DNA of 64,000 bases from Ruminococcus sp. (GCF_019423705.1 NZ_JAHZAX010000006.1:62001-126000), one strand, 5' to 3'. Numbered from the stretch's first letter, positions 30,681 through 39,376 are shown. Notes: generated by a model not told the origin, from the letters alone. Program-made: numbers and translations.

Positions 30681-32363
30681 TTAAGCGTTATCCTCAGTCT
30701 TGAGATCAAGGTCGCTCAGATCATAGTCCTCATCGAAATAGCTGAAATCGCTGTCGTCATAATCATAATCATCATCGTAATCATAATCACCGCCGATAAG
30801 CGATGAAGCGTCAGTCTCAGCGCCTGTCAGCAAATTGTAAAGCTCATCGCCAAGAGCAGCCTTTAAGTTTGCTGTGAACTTGTCTGTGTCGCAGCTTGAA
30901 AGATAATTGTCCATCTGTGTGTCGTCCATAACGTCATAGATCTTGTCGCTGGTCGGCATAGTAACGTCAGAAGCCTCTGTCTCGTTGCCTGTAACGGAAA
31001 TGTTCATCATCTTTTCACCGTTTACGCCAAGCTCAAATGAAAGATCGAGCTTATCAGCAGTCGAAGCGGAAGCGATCTCCAGCCAGCCCGACTGTGCTTC
31101 GCCGTCGTCTGTAACATTTACGTCAGTTCTGATAACGCCTGTGAATGTATCCTCAACAGTCTTGATATCCTTGAATGTGATCTCAGCCTCAACATTTGAA
31201 GCTGAAAGTCCGCCTGTCACCATCGTTGGCTCAATGTAGCCGCTTTCTTCAATGTCGATAGGCGAAGCAACAGCGCCGCTTGTGTTGACAGTGAACTTAC
31301 CGTTGGTCGTGTCGCCGTCAGTCTTGAGAGCACCGTTTACTGACATCTTGCCGTCAGAACCAAGGTCATAAACCAGATCTACTGCCAGAACATCGTCAGT
31401 AGAAATAGTGTAAAGATGAACACTTGCATCGTCCTGATCAACAGCAAAGCCTGCGAAATCCTCGCCGTTGTAGTAAACATCGACCTTTACAGTCTCCTTG
31501 AGGTCATCGTCAGAAAAATCCATAGATGATCTCATTTCTTCAATGATCTCCTCATATGTAGTGCTTGCAGCGTCGCCAATGCCCGACTGATCAAAAAGCT
31601 TCTTGATGTTCTCGTCAGTCTTAGCCTTGTCAAGAACTGCGTTTATCACGTTGAGAGCGTCCTGTCCGCTGATCTCATATTCCTTTGTTGTGTAGCTGTA
31701 TTTGTTTCCGTCAATATCGCCCTCAAGCTTGTCGCCCTCTGTTGGCTGCGGAAGCGTGTCCTTTATAAGCTTCTCATACTCGTCAAGGTCTTTCTCAAAT
31801 GCGTCTGTATCAAAATCAACAGCCGTGTCGTCAGAACCGTTGTCCTTGAGCAGGCTGTCAAGATCAATGCCCTGTCCAGCAAGCTGAGACTTCAGCTCGT
31901 CCTCTACCTTTGAAACGTCCAGCATAAGATAGCCGTCAGAAAGCTCAGGCACCTGAACATAAGCCTTGTTATCGTCTCTGCCATAAACAGCGTTAGCCGA
32001 AACAAGGTTCTTGCTGTTATATGAAACTGCGAGATCAACGCCCGTGTTGTTGCCCTTCTGCTTTGTTACAGTTGTAACGGAAATAGGCGCTACCTCAAGA
32101 CCTGCCGCCTTAGTGAAGCCCTCGCCGAAAGAGATAGTAGCGTTTGCGTTGTAAGCAAAATCGAGCTTGCCCTTGACAGCTTTTTCAGCCTTGTCAAGAG
32201 TGTTGTTTATATTGTCAGCCACCTGCGTGAGCTTTGCCTTGCCGCCCTCAGTATTGCCATTATCGCTGTTTTTGTTTACGAAATAATAGCCAACGCCCGA
32301 ACCTACGATGCTAAGTCCAAGAACGCCTGCAAGCACAGGTGTGAGCACTTTATTTTTTACCAT
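30681..32363 (-). CDS. Large membrane-anchored extracytoplasmic protein of unknown function
   Basis: A 560-residue protein. Residues 1-28 (MVKNKVLTPVLAGVLGLSIVGSGVGYYFVNK) form an uncleaved signal anchor or signal peptide. The body is a soluble Asp/Thr-rich outer domain of beta-rich character (alternating hydrophobic strands, e.g. YMEPTMVTGG-like and LDLSFELGVNGEKMMNISVTG), with about three similar-looking segments of 150-170 residues each beginning with DKAEKA/DKLD-like stretches. The C-terminus is a highly acidic tail of Asp-Tyr repeats. I do not recognise the family; it loosely resembles DUF6583-type Clostridia proteins. ATG at 32361-32363 follows AAGGAGGAAATGAA. Monocistronic. Confidence 0.75.
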   Translation of the reverse strand: MVKNKVLTPVLAGVLGLSIVGSGVGYYFVNKNSDNGNTEGGKAKLTQVADNINNTLDKAEKAVKGKLDFAYNANATISFGEGFTKAAGLEVAPISVTTVTKQKGNNTGVDLAVSYNSKNLVSANAVYGRDDNKAYVQVPELSDGYLMLDVSKVEDELKSQLAGQGIDLDSLLKDNGSDDTAVDFDTDAFEKDLDEYEKLIKDTLPQPTEGDKLEGDIDGNKYSYTTKEYEISGQDALNVINAVLDKAKTDENIKKLFDQSGIGDAASTTYEEIIEEMRSSMDFSDDDLKETVKVDVYYNGEDFAGFAVDQDDASVHLYTISTDDVLAVDLVYDLGSDGKMSVNGALKTDGDTTNGKFTVNTSGAVASPIDIEESGYIEPTMVTGGLSASNVEAEITFKDIKTVEDTFTGVIRTDVNVTDDGEAQSGWLEIASASTADKLDLSFELGVNGEKMMNISVTGNETEASDVTMPTSDKIYDVMDDTQMDNYLSSCDTDKFTANLKAALGDELYNLLTGAETDASSLIGGDYDYDDDYDYDDSDFSYFDEDYDLSDLDLKTEDNA

Positions 32364-32594
32364 TTCATTTCCTCCTTAGAAATAACCAAAAGCATAAACT
32401 TTTGTCTCTATGGGTACACTACCCCCAATAAATCTTATCTGTATTTAAAATATAACACACTTTTAACAAAAAGTCAATACAAAAACCTATTACAAATCAG
32501 CTACAATATACCCGCCTTTTAGGCAATATCTGCAAAAATATGTATGGGCGATATCAAACCGCCCAGAATAAATACAAATTCTGTTAACAACACC

Positions 32595-33428
32595 TTAACC
32601 GAACTCAAAGCCCTGTTTCCTCACGCCGTCAATAAAGTCCGCAAGAATATCGGTGTTTGTCTTAGATACCGAGTGCAAAAGATAGATCGCCCCCGGGTGC
32701 GCCGCCTTAACAAGCTTTTGAAGCGCTTCCCCTTCGTCGGGCTGATTATTAACGTCCCAGTCAGCATAAGCAAAGCTCCAAAGCTCCGTCTCATAACCGC
32801 AGTTCGCTGTCACGCCCAGCGAAAATTCCGAGAACTCACCCATCGGCGGACGGAACACCGTCATATTGTAATCGTAATTTTCCTTCATATACCTGTGAAA
32901 GTCCATTATCTCACTTTCACATTCCGCCTGCCCAAGTGTGGGCATAGAATAATGGTGTACAGAATGGTTGCCCACAATATGCCCCTCGTCGATCATTCGC
33001 TGAACAAGTTCGGGATTTTTCTCTGCATAATCCTGCAAAAGAAAGAACGTTGCCTTGACGTCCTTCTCTTTCAGTACGTCAAGTATCTTTTCAGTATACC
33101 CGTTCTCATACCCCTGATCGAATGTGAGATATATCTTTCCGTCCTCATTGATAGCTTTTGCGTTTAGTTCTCCGTACTTTGCATTGAAATCAAGGGCTCC
33201 AGTCGTCCTGTTCTGATCGTCCACCTGAACGCCCTGTCCGTAGCCCACCTTATCGTGAGAAAGCCCCGAAAGATCGAGCTTTTTAACGTCCTTTTTGCCA
33301 ACGATAACAGGCTCCACAATAGCCGAGCTGCCCTCAGAAGAGCCTCCATCCTTGACGATAACAGTCCGACCGCAAGCGCTGAGCATTGCCACGCTAAGGG
33401 CAAGCGCCCCGATAGTTTTAAGCTTCAT
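32595..33428 (-). CDS. Polysaccharide deacetylase lipoprotein (PdaA-like)
   Basis: A 277-residue exported protein. A lipobox MLSACG at residues 15-20 marks it as a lipoprotein. The NodB deacetylase domain has IYLTFDQGYENGYTEKILDVLKEKDVKATFF, where the usual TFDDG reads TFDQG; PdaA enzymes carry TFDNGYENG here. HIVGNHSVHHYSMP gives the metal-binding His pair, and FRPPMGEFS and LLHSVS complete the site. PdaA makes muramic delta-lactam in spore cortex; relatives deacetylate vegetative peptidoglycan. The Gln in place of Asn is unusual but the GYENGYT context is clear. ATG at 33426-33428 follows AAAAGGAGGTACGGACAT. The 231-bp gap to 32364 holds no signal beyond AT-rich sequence. Confidence 0.87.
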   Translation of the reverse strand: MKLKTIGALALSVAMLSACGRTVIVKDGGSSEGSSAIVEPVIVGKKDVKKLDLSGLSHDKVGYGQGVQVDDQNRTTGALDFNAKYGELNAKAINEDGKIYLTFDQGYENGYTEKILDVLKEKDVKATFFLLQDYAEKNPELVQRMIDEGHIVGNHSVHHYSMPTLGQAECESEIMDFHRYMKENYDYNMTVFRPPMGEFSEFSLGVTANCGYETELWSFAYADWDVNNQPDEGEALQKLVKAAHPGAIYLLHSVSKTNTDILADFIDGVRKQGFEFG

Positions 33429-33486
33429 ATGTCCGTACCTCCTTTTCTGCTAATAGTATGTTCAGAAAAATGAGGGTTACAAAATA

Positions 33487-33513
33487 AAAAAGGCGGTAAT
33501 ATCTACCGCCTTT
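33487..33513 (-). terminator. Intrinsic terminator after ireB
   Basis: On the minus strand AAAGGCGGTA pairs with TACCGCCTTT around GATAT and is followed by TTTTTA. Confidence 0.88.
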
Positions 33514-33542
33514 CAAATATATCAACTTAACAATTCCACAAT

Positions 33543-33788
33543 TTATGACTCAAGATAAGACTTCACCAAAGCCTGAAGCAGCTCATCCCTGTCGATATGA
33601 CGGATAAGGCTTCTTGCATTGTTGTATGTGGTTATGTATGTCGGGTCTTCGGAAAGAATATAACCAACTATCTGATTGATAGGATTATAGCCCTTCTCCT
33701 TCAGAGCGTCATAGATTATTGTAAGCGTCTTTTTCAGTTCAGCTTCCTTGTCGTGCTGTACTGAGAATTCCATCGTATGTTCAAGCAT
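33543..33788 (-). CDS. ireB: IreB-family regulatory phosphoprotein (UPF0297)
   Basis: An 81-residue cytoplasmic protein of the IreB/YrzL family, a small dimeric protein phosphorylated on Thr by PASTA kinases such as IreK in enterococci. The sequence AELKKTLTIIYDALKEKGYNPINQIVGYILSEDPTYITTYNNARSLIRHIDRDELLQALVKSY covers the whole conserved region including the DPTYIT motif. It stands alone here rather than beside alaS/ruvX as in many Firmicutes. The start at 33786-33788 has AAAGGGG upstream; ATG at codon 6 is an alternative. The nearby PASTA protein in this window is a pseudokinase, so a different kinase is needed. Confidence 0.94.
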   Translation of the reverse strand: MLEHTMEFSVQHDKEAELKKTLTIIYDALKEKGYNPINQIVGYILSEDPTYITTYNNARSLIRHIDRDELLQALVKSYLES

Positions 33789-33913
33789 TCTGCTCAGCCC
33801 CTTTGCTAATGTATCTTTGGCGATCGCCTGTTATTATTATACTCCATTTGTACTCAAATAACAAGTGCTAACTAAAAATTTATGCACATTGTACAAAGTT
33901 GTTGATAATAATT

Positions 33914-36328
33914 TTACATTCTAAGCTCTGCGCCCATTTCCTTGAGTGCTTCAAGAACTTTCTTCATAGCCTTGTCAGCCTGCTCGTCCGTGAGCGTGCC
34001 GTCGTGTGAACGCATTGAGATAGAATATGAAACAGACTTCTTGCCCTTTTCGATCTGCTCGCCCTTGTAAACGTCAAAGAGCGTGATCTTCTCAAGTATC
34101 GAACCAACAGCCTTGCTTATAGCCTTTTCAAGCTGTGCAGCAGGGATACTGTCGTCGCAAACGATAGAAAGGTCTCTCGTTGTTGCCGGATACTTAGGCA
34201 GCGGCTTATAAGTTTTCTGTGCAACGCAGCTTGCCATAAGCTCAGGAACATTGATCTTTCCTGTATATGCTCTCACGTCGATGTCATAGTTCTCAAGAAC
34301 TCTCGGGTGAAGCTCGCCGAAAATGCCGACCTCTTCGCCGTTTACCTTAACAACTGCAACTCTGCCTGGGTGGAAAGCATAGAACTCGTCGAACTTGCAG
34401 TCCTTTGTTGCCTTCTCGAACTCTACCTTCTGAGCGCCGACCTTTGAAAGCAGACCCTCGACAACGCCCTTCATATCATAGAAATCAGCCTTTGTCTCAG
34501 TATCATAGAAGCCAAAGCCAAGTCTCTCAGGCTCGTTAGGAAGCACCTCGCCCTCAACAGGGATATACTCGTTGCCTCTCTCGAAAATATAGCACTCAGG
34601 ATTACGATAGCTGTAATTTCTTGCAAGCACTTCGCAGACTGACGGGATAATAGTCGTTCTCATAACGCTTGTGTCCTCGCCAAGTGGGTTCGTGATAACA
34701 ACTGTCTTTCTGAGGTCAGAATCAGCAGGAAGATTTATCTTGTCAAAATACTTTGGCGAAATGAATGAGAATGTTGATATCTCGTTAAGACCCATTGCAA
34801 GCATTGATCTCTGAAGCTGTCTGTCGAACTTCTGCGCTGCTGTAAGCTGAGCCTGCGCAACGCCTCTAACGATAGTGTTCGGTATCTTGTTGTAGCCGTA
34901 AAGTCTTGCAACTTCCTCTGCAACGTCAGCCTTGCAGGCAATGTCAACTCTGTACCAAGGTGAAACTACCTTGCCGTCCTTGATCTCAAAACCAAGTCTT
35001 GTGAGATATTCCACCATTTCGCTCTCAGGTATCTCAGTACCGAGGAATCTGTTTATCCAAGCTGGGTCAAAGTCAACAGTCTTTGGCGTCTCGTCCTCGT
35101 AATTTTCATCAATATAAGTCTTAACGACCTCGCCTGCGCCAAGCTCTTCAACAAGCTGGAACGCTCTCATAAGAGCCTCATAGCACTCGTGTGGGTCAAG
35201 ACCCTTTTCATATCTTGCGGAAGCGTCTGTTCTCATACCAAGCTTCTTAGCCGTGGTTCTAACGCTTGCACCGTCAAAGCAAGCCGACTCAAATACAACA
35301 GTAGTTGTGTCGTCCATAATTCCGCTGTATTCGCCGCCCATAACGCCTGCAACTGCAACAGGCTTCTCAGCGTCAGCGATAACGAGCATTTCTTCAGAAA
35401 GGTCTCTTACCTCGCCGTCAAGGGTGGTGATAGTCTCCCCAGCCTTTGCGTTTCTGATGTTTATTGATGCGTCCTTGACATATCTCAGATCAAATGCGTG
35501 CATTGGTCTGCCATATTCAAGCATAACATAGTTTGTGATATCGACAAAGTTGTTGATAGGTCTAACGCCGCAGCCTCTAAGTCTCTCTCTCATCCAGCGT
35601 GGCGAAGGACCGATCTTAACGTTCTTAACGATACCTGCCATATATCTCTTGCAAAGATCAGTATTGTGTATCTTTACCTTGAGCATATCGTTGATATCGC
35701 CGTCAATGCCCTTGAACTCAGGCTTCTTTACCTTGAGCTCTGTGCCGAATGTAGCGGCGGTCTCTCTTGCGAGACCGATAACAGAAAGGCAGTCAGGTCT
35801 GTTTGATGTTATCTCAAATTCAACTGTCGTGTCGTTATATCCGATAGCCTCGTGGATATCCTTGCCGACAGTCTTGTCGCAGTCGTCCCCAAGGATAAAA
35901 ATGCCGTCCTCGGTAGCATATGGGAAATCGTGAACAGAAAGTCCCAGCTCACCAAGTGAACAGAGCATACCGTTTGAAGCCACGCCTCTAAGCTTGCCCT
36001 TTGTGATCTTGACCTGCTTGCCGTCGTGAAGAACAGACGACTTGTGCTTTGCAACAGGCACATAATCGCCCTCGTGAACGTTCTGTGCGCCTGTAACGAT
36101 CTGAACAGGCTCTTCCTCCCCAACGTCAACCATTGTGATAAACATATGGTCAGAGTCAGGGTGACGCTCGATAGATACCACCTTGCCCACAACAACGTTG
36201 GATATAGCTTCGCCCTCCTGCTCATAGCACTCTACCTTAGAGCCGGAAAGTGTCAGAGCGGAAACAAAATCCTTGATCGGCATATCGCAGTCAACATAGT
36301 CTGCCAGCCATTTCATTGAAAGATCCAT
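33914..36328 (-). CDS. pheT: Phenylalanyl-tRNA synthetase beta subunit
   Basis: The large subunit of the heterotetrameric PheRS that charges tRNA-Phe. The 804-residue length is normal. The EMAP/tRNA-binding domain (GKVVSIERHPDSDHMFITMVDVGEEEPVQIVTGAQNV) is at the N-terminus. B3/4 editing domain follows (LCKRYMAGIVKNVKIGPSPRWMRERLRGCGVRPINNFVDITNYVMLEYGRPMHAFD), then B5 and the inactive catalytic-like core, and the C-terminal FDX-ACB anticodon-binding domain (KPLPKYPATTRDLSIVCDDSIP). ATG at 36326-36328; RBS GGAGG. It follows a small membrane-protein gene that separates it from pheS. Confidence 0.96.
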   Translation of the reverse strand: MDLSMKWLADYVDCDMPIKDFVSALTLSGSKVECYEQEGEAISNVVVGKVVSIERHPDSDHMFITMVDVGEEEPVQIVTGAQNVHEGDYVPVAKHKSSVLHDGKQVKITKGKLRGVASNGMLCSLGELGLSVHDFPYATEDGIFILGDDCDKTVGKDIHEAIGYNDTTVEFEITSNRPDCLSVIGLARETAATFGTELKVKKPEFKGIDGDINDMLKVKIHNTDLCKRYMAGIVKNVKIGPSPRWMRERLRGCGVRPINNFVDITNYVMLEYGRPMHAFDLRYVKDASINIRNAKAGETITTLDGEVRDLSEEMLVIADAEKPVAVAGVMGGEYSGIMDDTTTVVFESACFDGASVRTTAKKLGMRTDASARYEKGLDPHECYEALMRAFQLVEELGAGEVVKTYIDENYEDETPKTVDFDPAWINRFLGTEIPESEMVEYLTRLGFEIKDGKVVSPWYRVDIACKADVAEEVARLYGYNKIPNTIVRGVAQAQLTAAQKFDRQLQRSMLAMGLNEISTFSFISPKYFDKINLPADSDLRKTVVITNPLGEDTSVMRTTIIPSVCEVLARNYSYRNPECYIFERGNEYIPVEGEVLPNEPERLGFGFYDTETKADFYDMKGVVEGLLSKVGAQKVEFEKATKDCKFDEFYAFHPGRVAVVKVNGEEVGIFGELHPRVLENYDIDVRAYTGKINVPELMASCVAQKTYKPLPKYPATTRDLSIVCDDSIPAAQLEKAISKAVGSILEKITLFDVYKGEQIEKGKKSVSYSISMRSHDGTLTDEQADKAMKKVLEALKEMGAELRM

Positions 36329-36355
36329 TTATATATTCCTCCGTATCAATCTTAT

Positions 36356-36958
36356 TCATATCTGATAAGCAGCCTTAGTCCTCTCCTCAAGCTCCGCCAA
36401 AAACATCGGCCGCTCAAGGTAGAACTGCTTCCATTGCTTTATTCTTATGTAATACTTGCAGCCGTAATTATCCACAAGTTCGAACCTCATACCGTCGTTA
36501 GTGCCGTTGGTGCTGTGCAAAACAGTTTTAAGCTCTCTGATATCGCAGTATCTTATAAGAAGCTTAGCCTTTGGCACATACATATATCCGTCCAGCAGAT
36601 ACAGCGTCTTGTACCTCATCGGTGCAACACTTATCTGACCCTCGAGCCTGTCAAGGATCACACGGTCAAACTGCTCCAAACGCCTTGCGTTGCCATAGTC
36701 ACGTTCCTTGCGCTTTTTAATGCTTCTGATACCGACAGCCACCATTGCGCCGTACAGCACCGCAAATATCACGCCCAGCAGCAGCGCCGAAGTCTCGCCC
36801 TCGTCCTCATAAGCTCCCACGCAGGCAGAACCTCCGCAAAAGCCTATCAAAAGCCCCATAAGTATAAGAAAAACTATCCACATACCCGTTGAAGCAAAAC
36901 CGAATTTCGACGGCAGTAGCTTTTTATAAAGCAAGCTGCTCTTTAAATCTTCATTCAT
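36356..36958 (-). CDS. Two-TM membrane protein with PH-like domain, between pheS and pheT
   Basis: A 200-residue protein. Two helices (about 25-45 and 60-80) are followed by a cytoplasmic region whose second half, LYLLDGYMYVPKAKLLIRYCDIRELKTVLHSTNGTNDG, looks like a PH-like beta fold of the YcxB type. No family is certain. Its ATG overlaps the last base of the pheS stop (position 36958) and it ends 27 bp before pheT, so it is translated from the T-box-controlled pheS-pheT message. A comparable two-TM/PH-like protein lies at 38455-39096. Confidence 0.68.
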   Translation of the reverse strand: MNEDLKSSLLYKKLLPSKFGFASTGMWIVFLILMGLLIGFCGGSACVGAYEDEGETSALLLGVIFAVLYGAMVAVGIRSIKKRKERDYGNARRLEQFDRVILDRLEGQISVAPMRYKTLYLLDGYMYVPKAKLLIRYCDIRELKTVLHSTNGTNDGMRFELVDNYGCKYYIRIKQWKQFYLERPMFLAELEERTKAAYQI

Positions 36959-37977
36959 CAGAACTGCTCTAAGAATCTCATATCATTCTCATAGAGAAGT
37001 CTCATATCATTGATGTTGTATCTGCCCATAGTAATTCTTTCAAGACCGATACCGAATGCAAAACCGCTGTAAACCTCAGGGTCAATTCCGCAGCCCTCAA
37101 GCACCTTAGGGTGTATCATACCTGCGCCGAGAAGCTCTACCCAGCCATCCTGCTTGCACATTGAACAGCCCTCGCCGTGACAGTTGAAGCACATAAGATC
37201 GACCTCAGCAGAAGGCTCTGTGTATGGGAAATGGTGCGGACGAAGTCTTATCTGAGTATCCTCGCTGTAAAGACGCTTCATAAGAAGCTCCAGCGTACCC
37301 TTAAGGTCAGCCATAGTGATGCCCTTGTCAACAACAAGACCCTCTATCTGGTGGAACAGCGGTGAATGTGTAGCGTCCACTGTGTCAGAACGGTAAACTC
37401 TTCCAGGAGAGATGATCCTGATCGGCGGCTTTCTCTTCTCCATCGTTCTTATCTGAACGGAAGAAGTCTGCGTTCTCAAAACCACATTTTCGTTTATATA
37501 GAATGTATCCTGTGTATCTCTTGCAGGGTGAGACTTTGGCATATTGAGCGCCTCAAAACAGTAATGATCTGTCTCTACCTCAGGACCGTCAACGATATCA
37601 AATCCCATTCCGAGGAACACTTCCTCGACCTCTTCAAGAGTAGCGTTCAGCGGATGCGGTCTGCCGATCTTGGCCTTCTTGCCCGGCAGAGTAACGTCGA
37701 TAGCTTCCTCTGTGAGCCTTACCTGCTCCATCTTGGTCTTGAGCTCTTCCTTACGCTTTGTGAGCGCCGTCTCGATATCAGCCCTTACCTTATTAGCAAG
37801 CTGACCGATAACAGGTCTCTCCTCTGCGGAAAGCTTGCCCATCTGCTTCAAAATAGCCGTGATCTCGCCCTTTTTGCCGAGAAATCTTACTCTGAAATCC
37901 TCCAGCAGCTTGGCGTCGTCAATATGCGAAAGTTCTTCTTTTGCACGTTCGTCAATGCTTTTCAACTGTTCCTTCAT
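36958..37977 (-). CDS. pheS: Phenylalanyl-tRNA synthetase alpha subunit
   Basis: The catalytic subunit of PheRS. 339 residues, normal length, from ATG at 37975-37977 behind AGGAGGAAAAGC; a reading from 38052 would run into the leader. It has an N-terminal coiled coil (LKSIDERAKEELSHIDDAKLLEDFRVRFLGKKGE) and class II motif 1 (HPLNATLEEVEEVFLGMGF). Motif 2 follows (VYRSDTVDATHSPLFHQIEGL), then FPYTEPSAEVDLMCFNCHG with a Cys-rich zinc-binding insertion, and motif 3 (GFAFGIGLERITMGRYNINDMR). Expression is controlled by a Phe T-box in the leader. Confidence 0.97.
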   Translation of the reverse strand: MKEQLKSIDERAKEELSHIDDAKLLEDFRVRFLGKKGEITAILKQMGKLSAEERPVIGQLANKVRADIETALTKRKEELKTKMEQVRLTEEAIDVTLPGKKAKIGRPHPLNATLEEVEEVFLGMGFDIVDGPEVETDHYCFEALNMPKSHPARDTQDTFYINENVVLRTQTSSVQIRTMEKRKPPIRIISPGRVYRSDTVDATHSPLFHQIEGLVVDKGITMADLKGTLELLMKRLYSEDTQIRLRPHHFPYTEPSAEVDLMCFNCHGEGCSMCKQDGWVELLGAGMIHPKVLEGCGIDPEVYSGFAFGIGLERITMGRYNINDMRLLYENDMRFLEQF

Positions 37978-37992
37978 TGCTTTTCCTCCTGT

Positions 37993-38025
37993 AAAAAAAT
38001 AAGCCCTGCCCCGACTAAACAGGAC
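37993..38025 (-). terminator. T-box leader terminator upstream of pheS
   Basis: On the minus strand GTCCTG pairs with CAGGGC around an 11-nt loop, followed by TTATTTTTTT, 18 bp before the pheS start. It is the off-state of the T-box. Confidence 0.75.
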
Positions 38026-38045
38026 AAGACATAAAAAGCTTGTTT

Positions 38046-38246
38046 GAACCACCTATTAGTTAAAAGAGCCAACACTCCCCCGTCTTTAACGCAGACGCTG
38101 CGTTTGCGCTTACTAGAAAAATTTCATTCGGCACAACCACTCGCAAGTGAACTTCACCTTGCAGGGATATAAAACAGCTTTCAGGAAACGCCCAAGCGCC
38201 GCCGTTTCTCTCTGAAGACCCCATAGCAAAACTACTCTCTCGGTCA
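38046..38246 (-). promoter_or_regulatory. T-box riboswitch, Phe specifier
   Basis: The minus strand begins GACCGAGAGAGTAG, the Stem I entry with its AGTA bulge. It continues CAGAGAGAAACGGCGG and TGAAAG. The specifier loop shows TTC (38149-38151), the Phe codon, in GTGAAGTTCACTTGCGAGTGG-type context. Near the 3' end, AATAGGTGGTTC (38046-38057) is the antiterminator bulge, where UGGU can pair with the ACCA end of tRNA-Phe. A terminator follows, and pheS is downstream, as expected. Confidence 0.78.
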
Positions 38247-38273
38247 TAGTGTTTACTTATAGTATATAGTATG

Positions 38274-38302
38274 ATGATATCATATCACCGCCGTAATTTC
38301 AA
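38274..38302 (-). promoter_or_regulatory. Promoter of the pheS leader
   Basis: The minus strand has TTGAAA (38297-38302), a 17-bp spacer and TATCAT (38274-38279), about 28 bp ahead of the T-box start. Confidence 0.75.
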
Positions 38303-38374
38303 GCGGTTTAATAAAAATTTTACAATTAAACATATCTGCATAAATATCTTATTTGCAGATTGCGTGTCATAAAT

Positions 38375-38398
38375 GTAGGGGCGACCTGTGGTCGCCCG
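38375..38398. repeat. Short intergenic hairpin repeat, type A
   Basis: GTAGGGGCGACC, three bases, GGTCGCCCG: a perfect inverted repeat of GGGCGACC. It is in the 477-bp gap otherwise filled by the T-box. Confidence 0.8.
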
Positions 38399-38454
38399 TT
38401 ATTCAACATCTATTTTGACTATCGACCGCACGACCAAAATGTGTAATATCCGCC

Positions 38455-39096
38455 TTACAATCCGTGTTTATGAAGCTTATCCCACTTCATATCCTCCTCA
38501 GAATAATAATCGTCGTCATCTTCGATCTTGTTATATTCCTTGTGGGGATAGCCTATCTGCTCGTAAAAATCATTTATAAGCACAAGCTTGCCCTTTGTGT
38601 CCTGAAAGCTCAGCGCAATGCTTCCCTCCTTGGGCACAAAAACCTTCTCAACGCCTGCCTTGTCCATAAGCTTGAAGCTCGACCGCTCAACACTTTTAAG
38701 CACGCAAACAAGCCTGCCCTTGTTGGTCTGATAAGACCGCTCCACCTCGTCATAATAAAGGCAGATATGCAGATAGCTTTTAGAAAGCCCCTGCCGCTGA
38801 GAATGTTCGATGTGATCGTCATAAATGCGAGTGTACACCTCAGCGTCCCGTGAAAGCGCATAATACCAGTACATAAGCCCCCCCACAGAACAGTTGCAAA
38901 GCCCCAGCAACACAAGCAGTATCTTCACCGCCGTGACCTTAACGAACACAATGCCGATAGCGATTATCACCGCCCCCAGCGCAAGGTTCTTGTACATATT
39001 CCGCTGCATTTTCTTATGTTCCTCAAGATCGTGCGCCGCCTTGACCATTCTCTCCGACCTGGACAACTTCGGCGGATACTCATAAACAGCCTGCAT
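38455..39096 (-). CDS. Two-TM membrane protein with YcxB/PH-like domain
   Basis: A 213-residue protein. After a cytoplasmic N-terminus (KLSRSERMVKAAHDLEEHKKMQR) come two helices (about 45-63 and 66-85). A PH-like beta domain follows (YTRIYDDHIEHSQRQGLSKSYLHICLYYDEVERSY ... VFVPKEGSIALS), the layout of YcxB-like proteins. The C-terminus is acidic. Function unknown. ATG at 39094-39096 is chosen because AAAAGGAG sits at 39107-39114; a start at 39126 has no RBS. Promoter at 39252-39281 is a good candidate, giving a long untranslated leader that contains a hairpin. Confidence 0.72.
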   Translation of the reverse strand: MQAVYEYPPKLSRSERMVKAAHDLEEHKKMQRNMYKNLALGAVIIAIGIVFVKVTAVKILLVLLGLCNCSVGGLMYWYYALSRDAEVYTRIYDDHIEHSQRQGLSKSYLHICLYYDEVERSYQTNKGRLVCVLKSVERSSFKLMDKAGVEKVFVPKEGSIALSFQDTKGKLVLINDFYEQIGYPHKEYNKIEDDDDYYSEEDMKWDKLHKHGL

Positions 39097-39134
39097 TGTA
39101 TTAAACTCTCCTTTTTTAATTCGCATACGCTGTA

Positions 39135-39163
39135 CTTCGGGCGACCCTCATAGTAGCCCGAAG
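39135..39163. repeat. Isolated 8-bp inverted repeat in the leader of the YcxB-like gene
   Basis: CTTCGGGC (39135-39142) and GCCCGAAG (39156-39163) enclose a 13-nt loop. No T run follows on either strand, so it is not an ordinary terminator. It might affect translation or stability of the leader. Confidence 0.6.
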
Positions 39164-39251
39164 AGCAGACAGACTTTAAACCATACATAGCATTAAACCG
39201 TACAGAGTGCGCATAAAGTCTTATACAACAACTTTGATAAAATACAATGCT

Positions 39252-39281
39252 ATTATACCACAATTTAAGCCATCAAGTCAA
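39252..39281 (-). promoter_or_regulatory. Promoter for the YcxB-like gene
   Basis: The minus strand has TTGACT (39276-39281), an 18-bp spacer and TATAAT (39252-39257). It leaves a leader of about 150 nt. Confidence 0.7.
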
Positions 39282-39287
39282 TAAAAT

Positions 39288-39313
39288 GTAGGGGCTGGCG
39301 TCCCCGACAGCCC
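39288..39313. repeat. Short intergenic hairpin repeat, type B
   Basis: Begins GTAGGGGCTG and ends CGACAGCCC with GCGTCCC between. The same 26-mer lies at 50801-50826. Confidence 0.82.
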
Positions 39314-39352
39314 ATTTTTTTACATGCCTAAGTTTTTTCACCCTGCCTACCA

Positions 39353-39376
39353 GTAGGGGCGAACATCGTTCGCCCG
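39353..39376. repeat. Short intergenic hairpin repeat, type A
   Basis: GTAGGGGCGAAC, three bases, GTTCGCCCG: the palindrome is kept although its arms differ from the other copies (GAAC/GTTC instead of GACC/GGTC), a covariant change. Confidence 0.8.
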
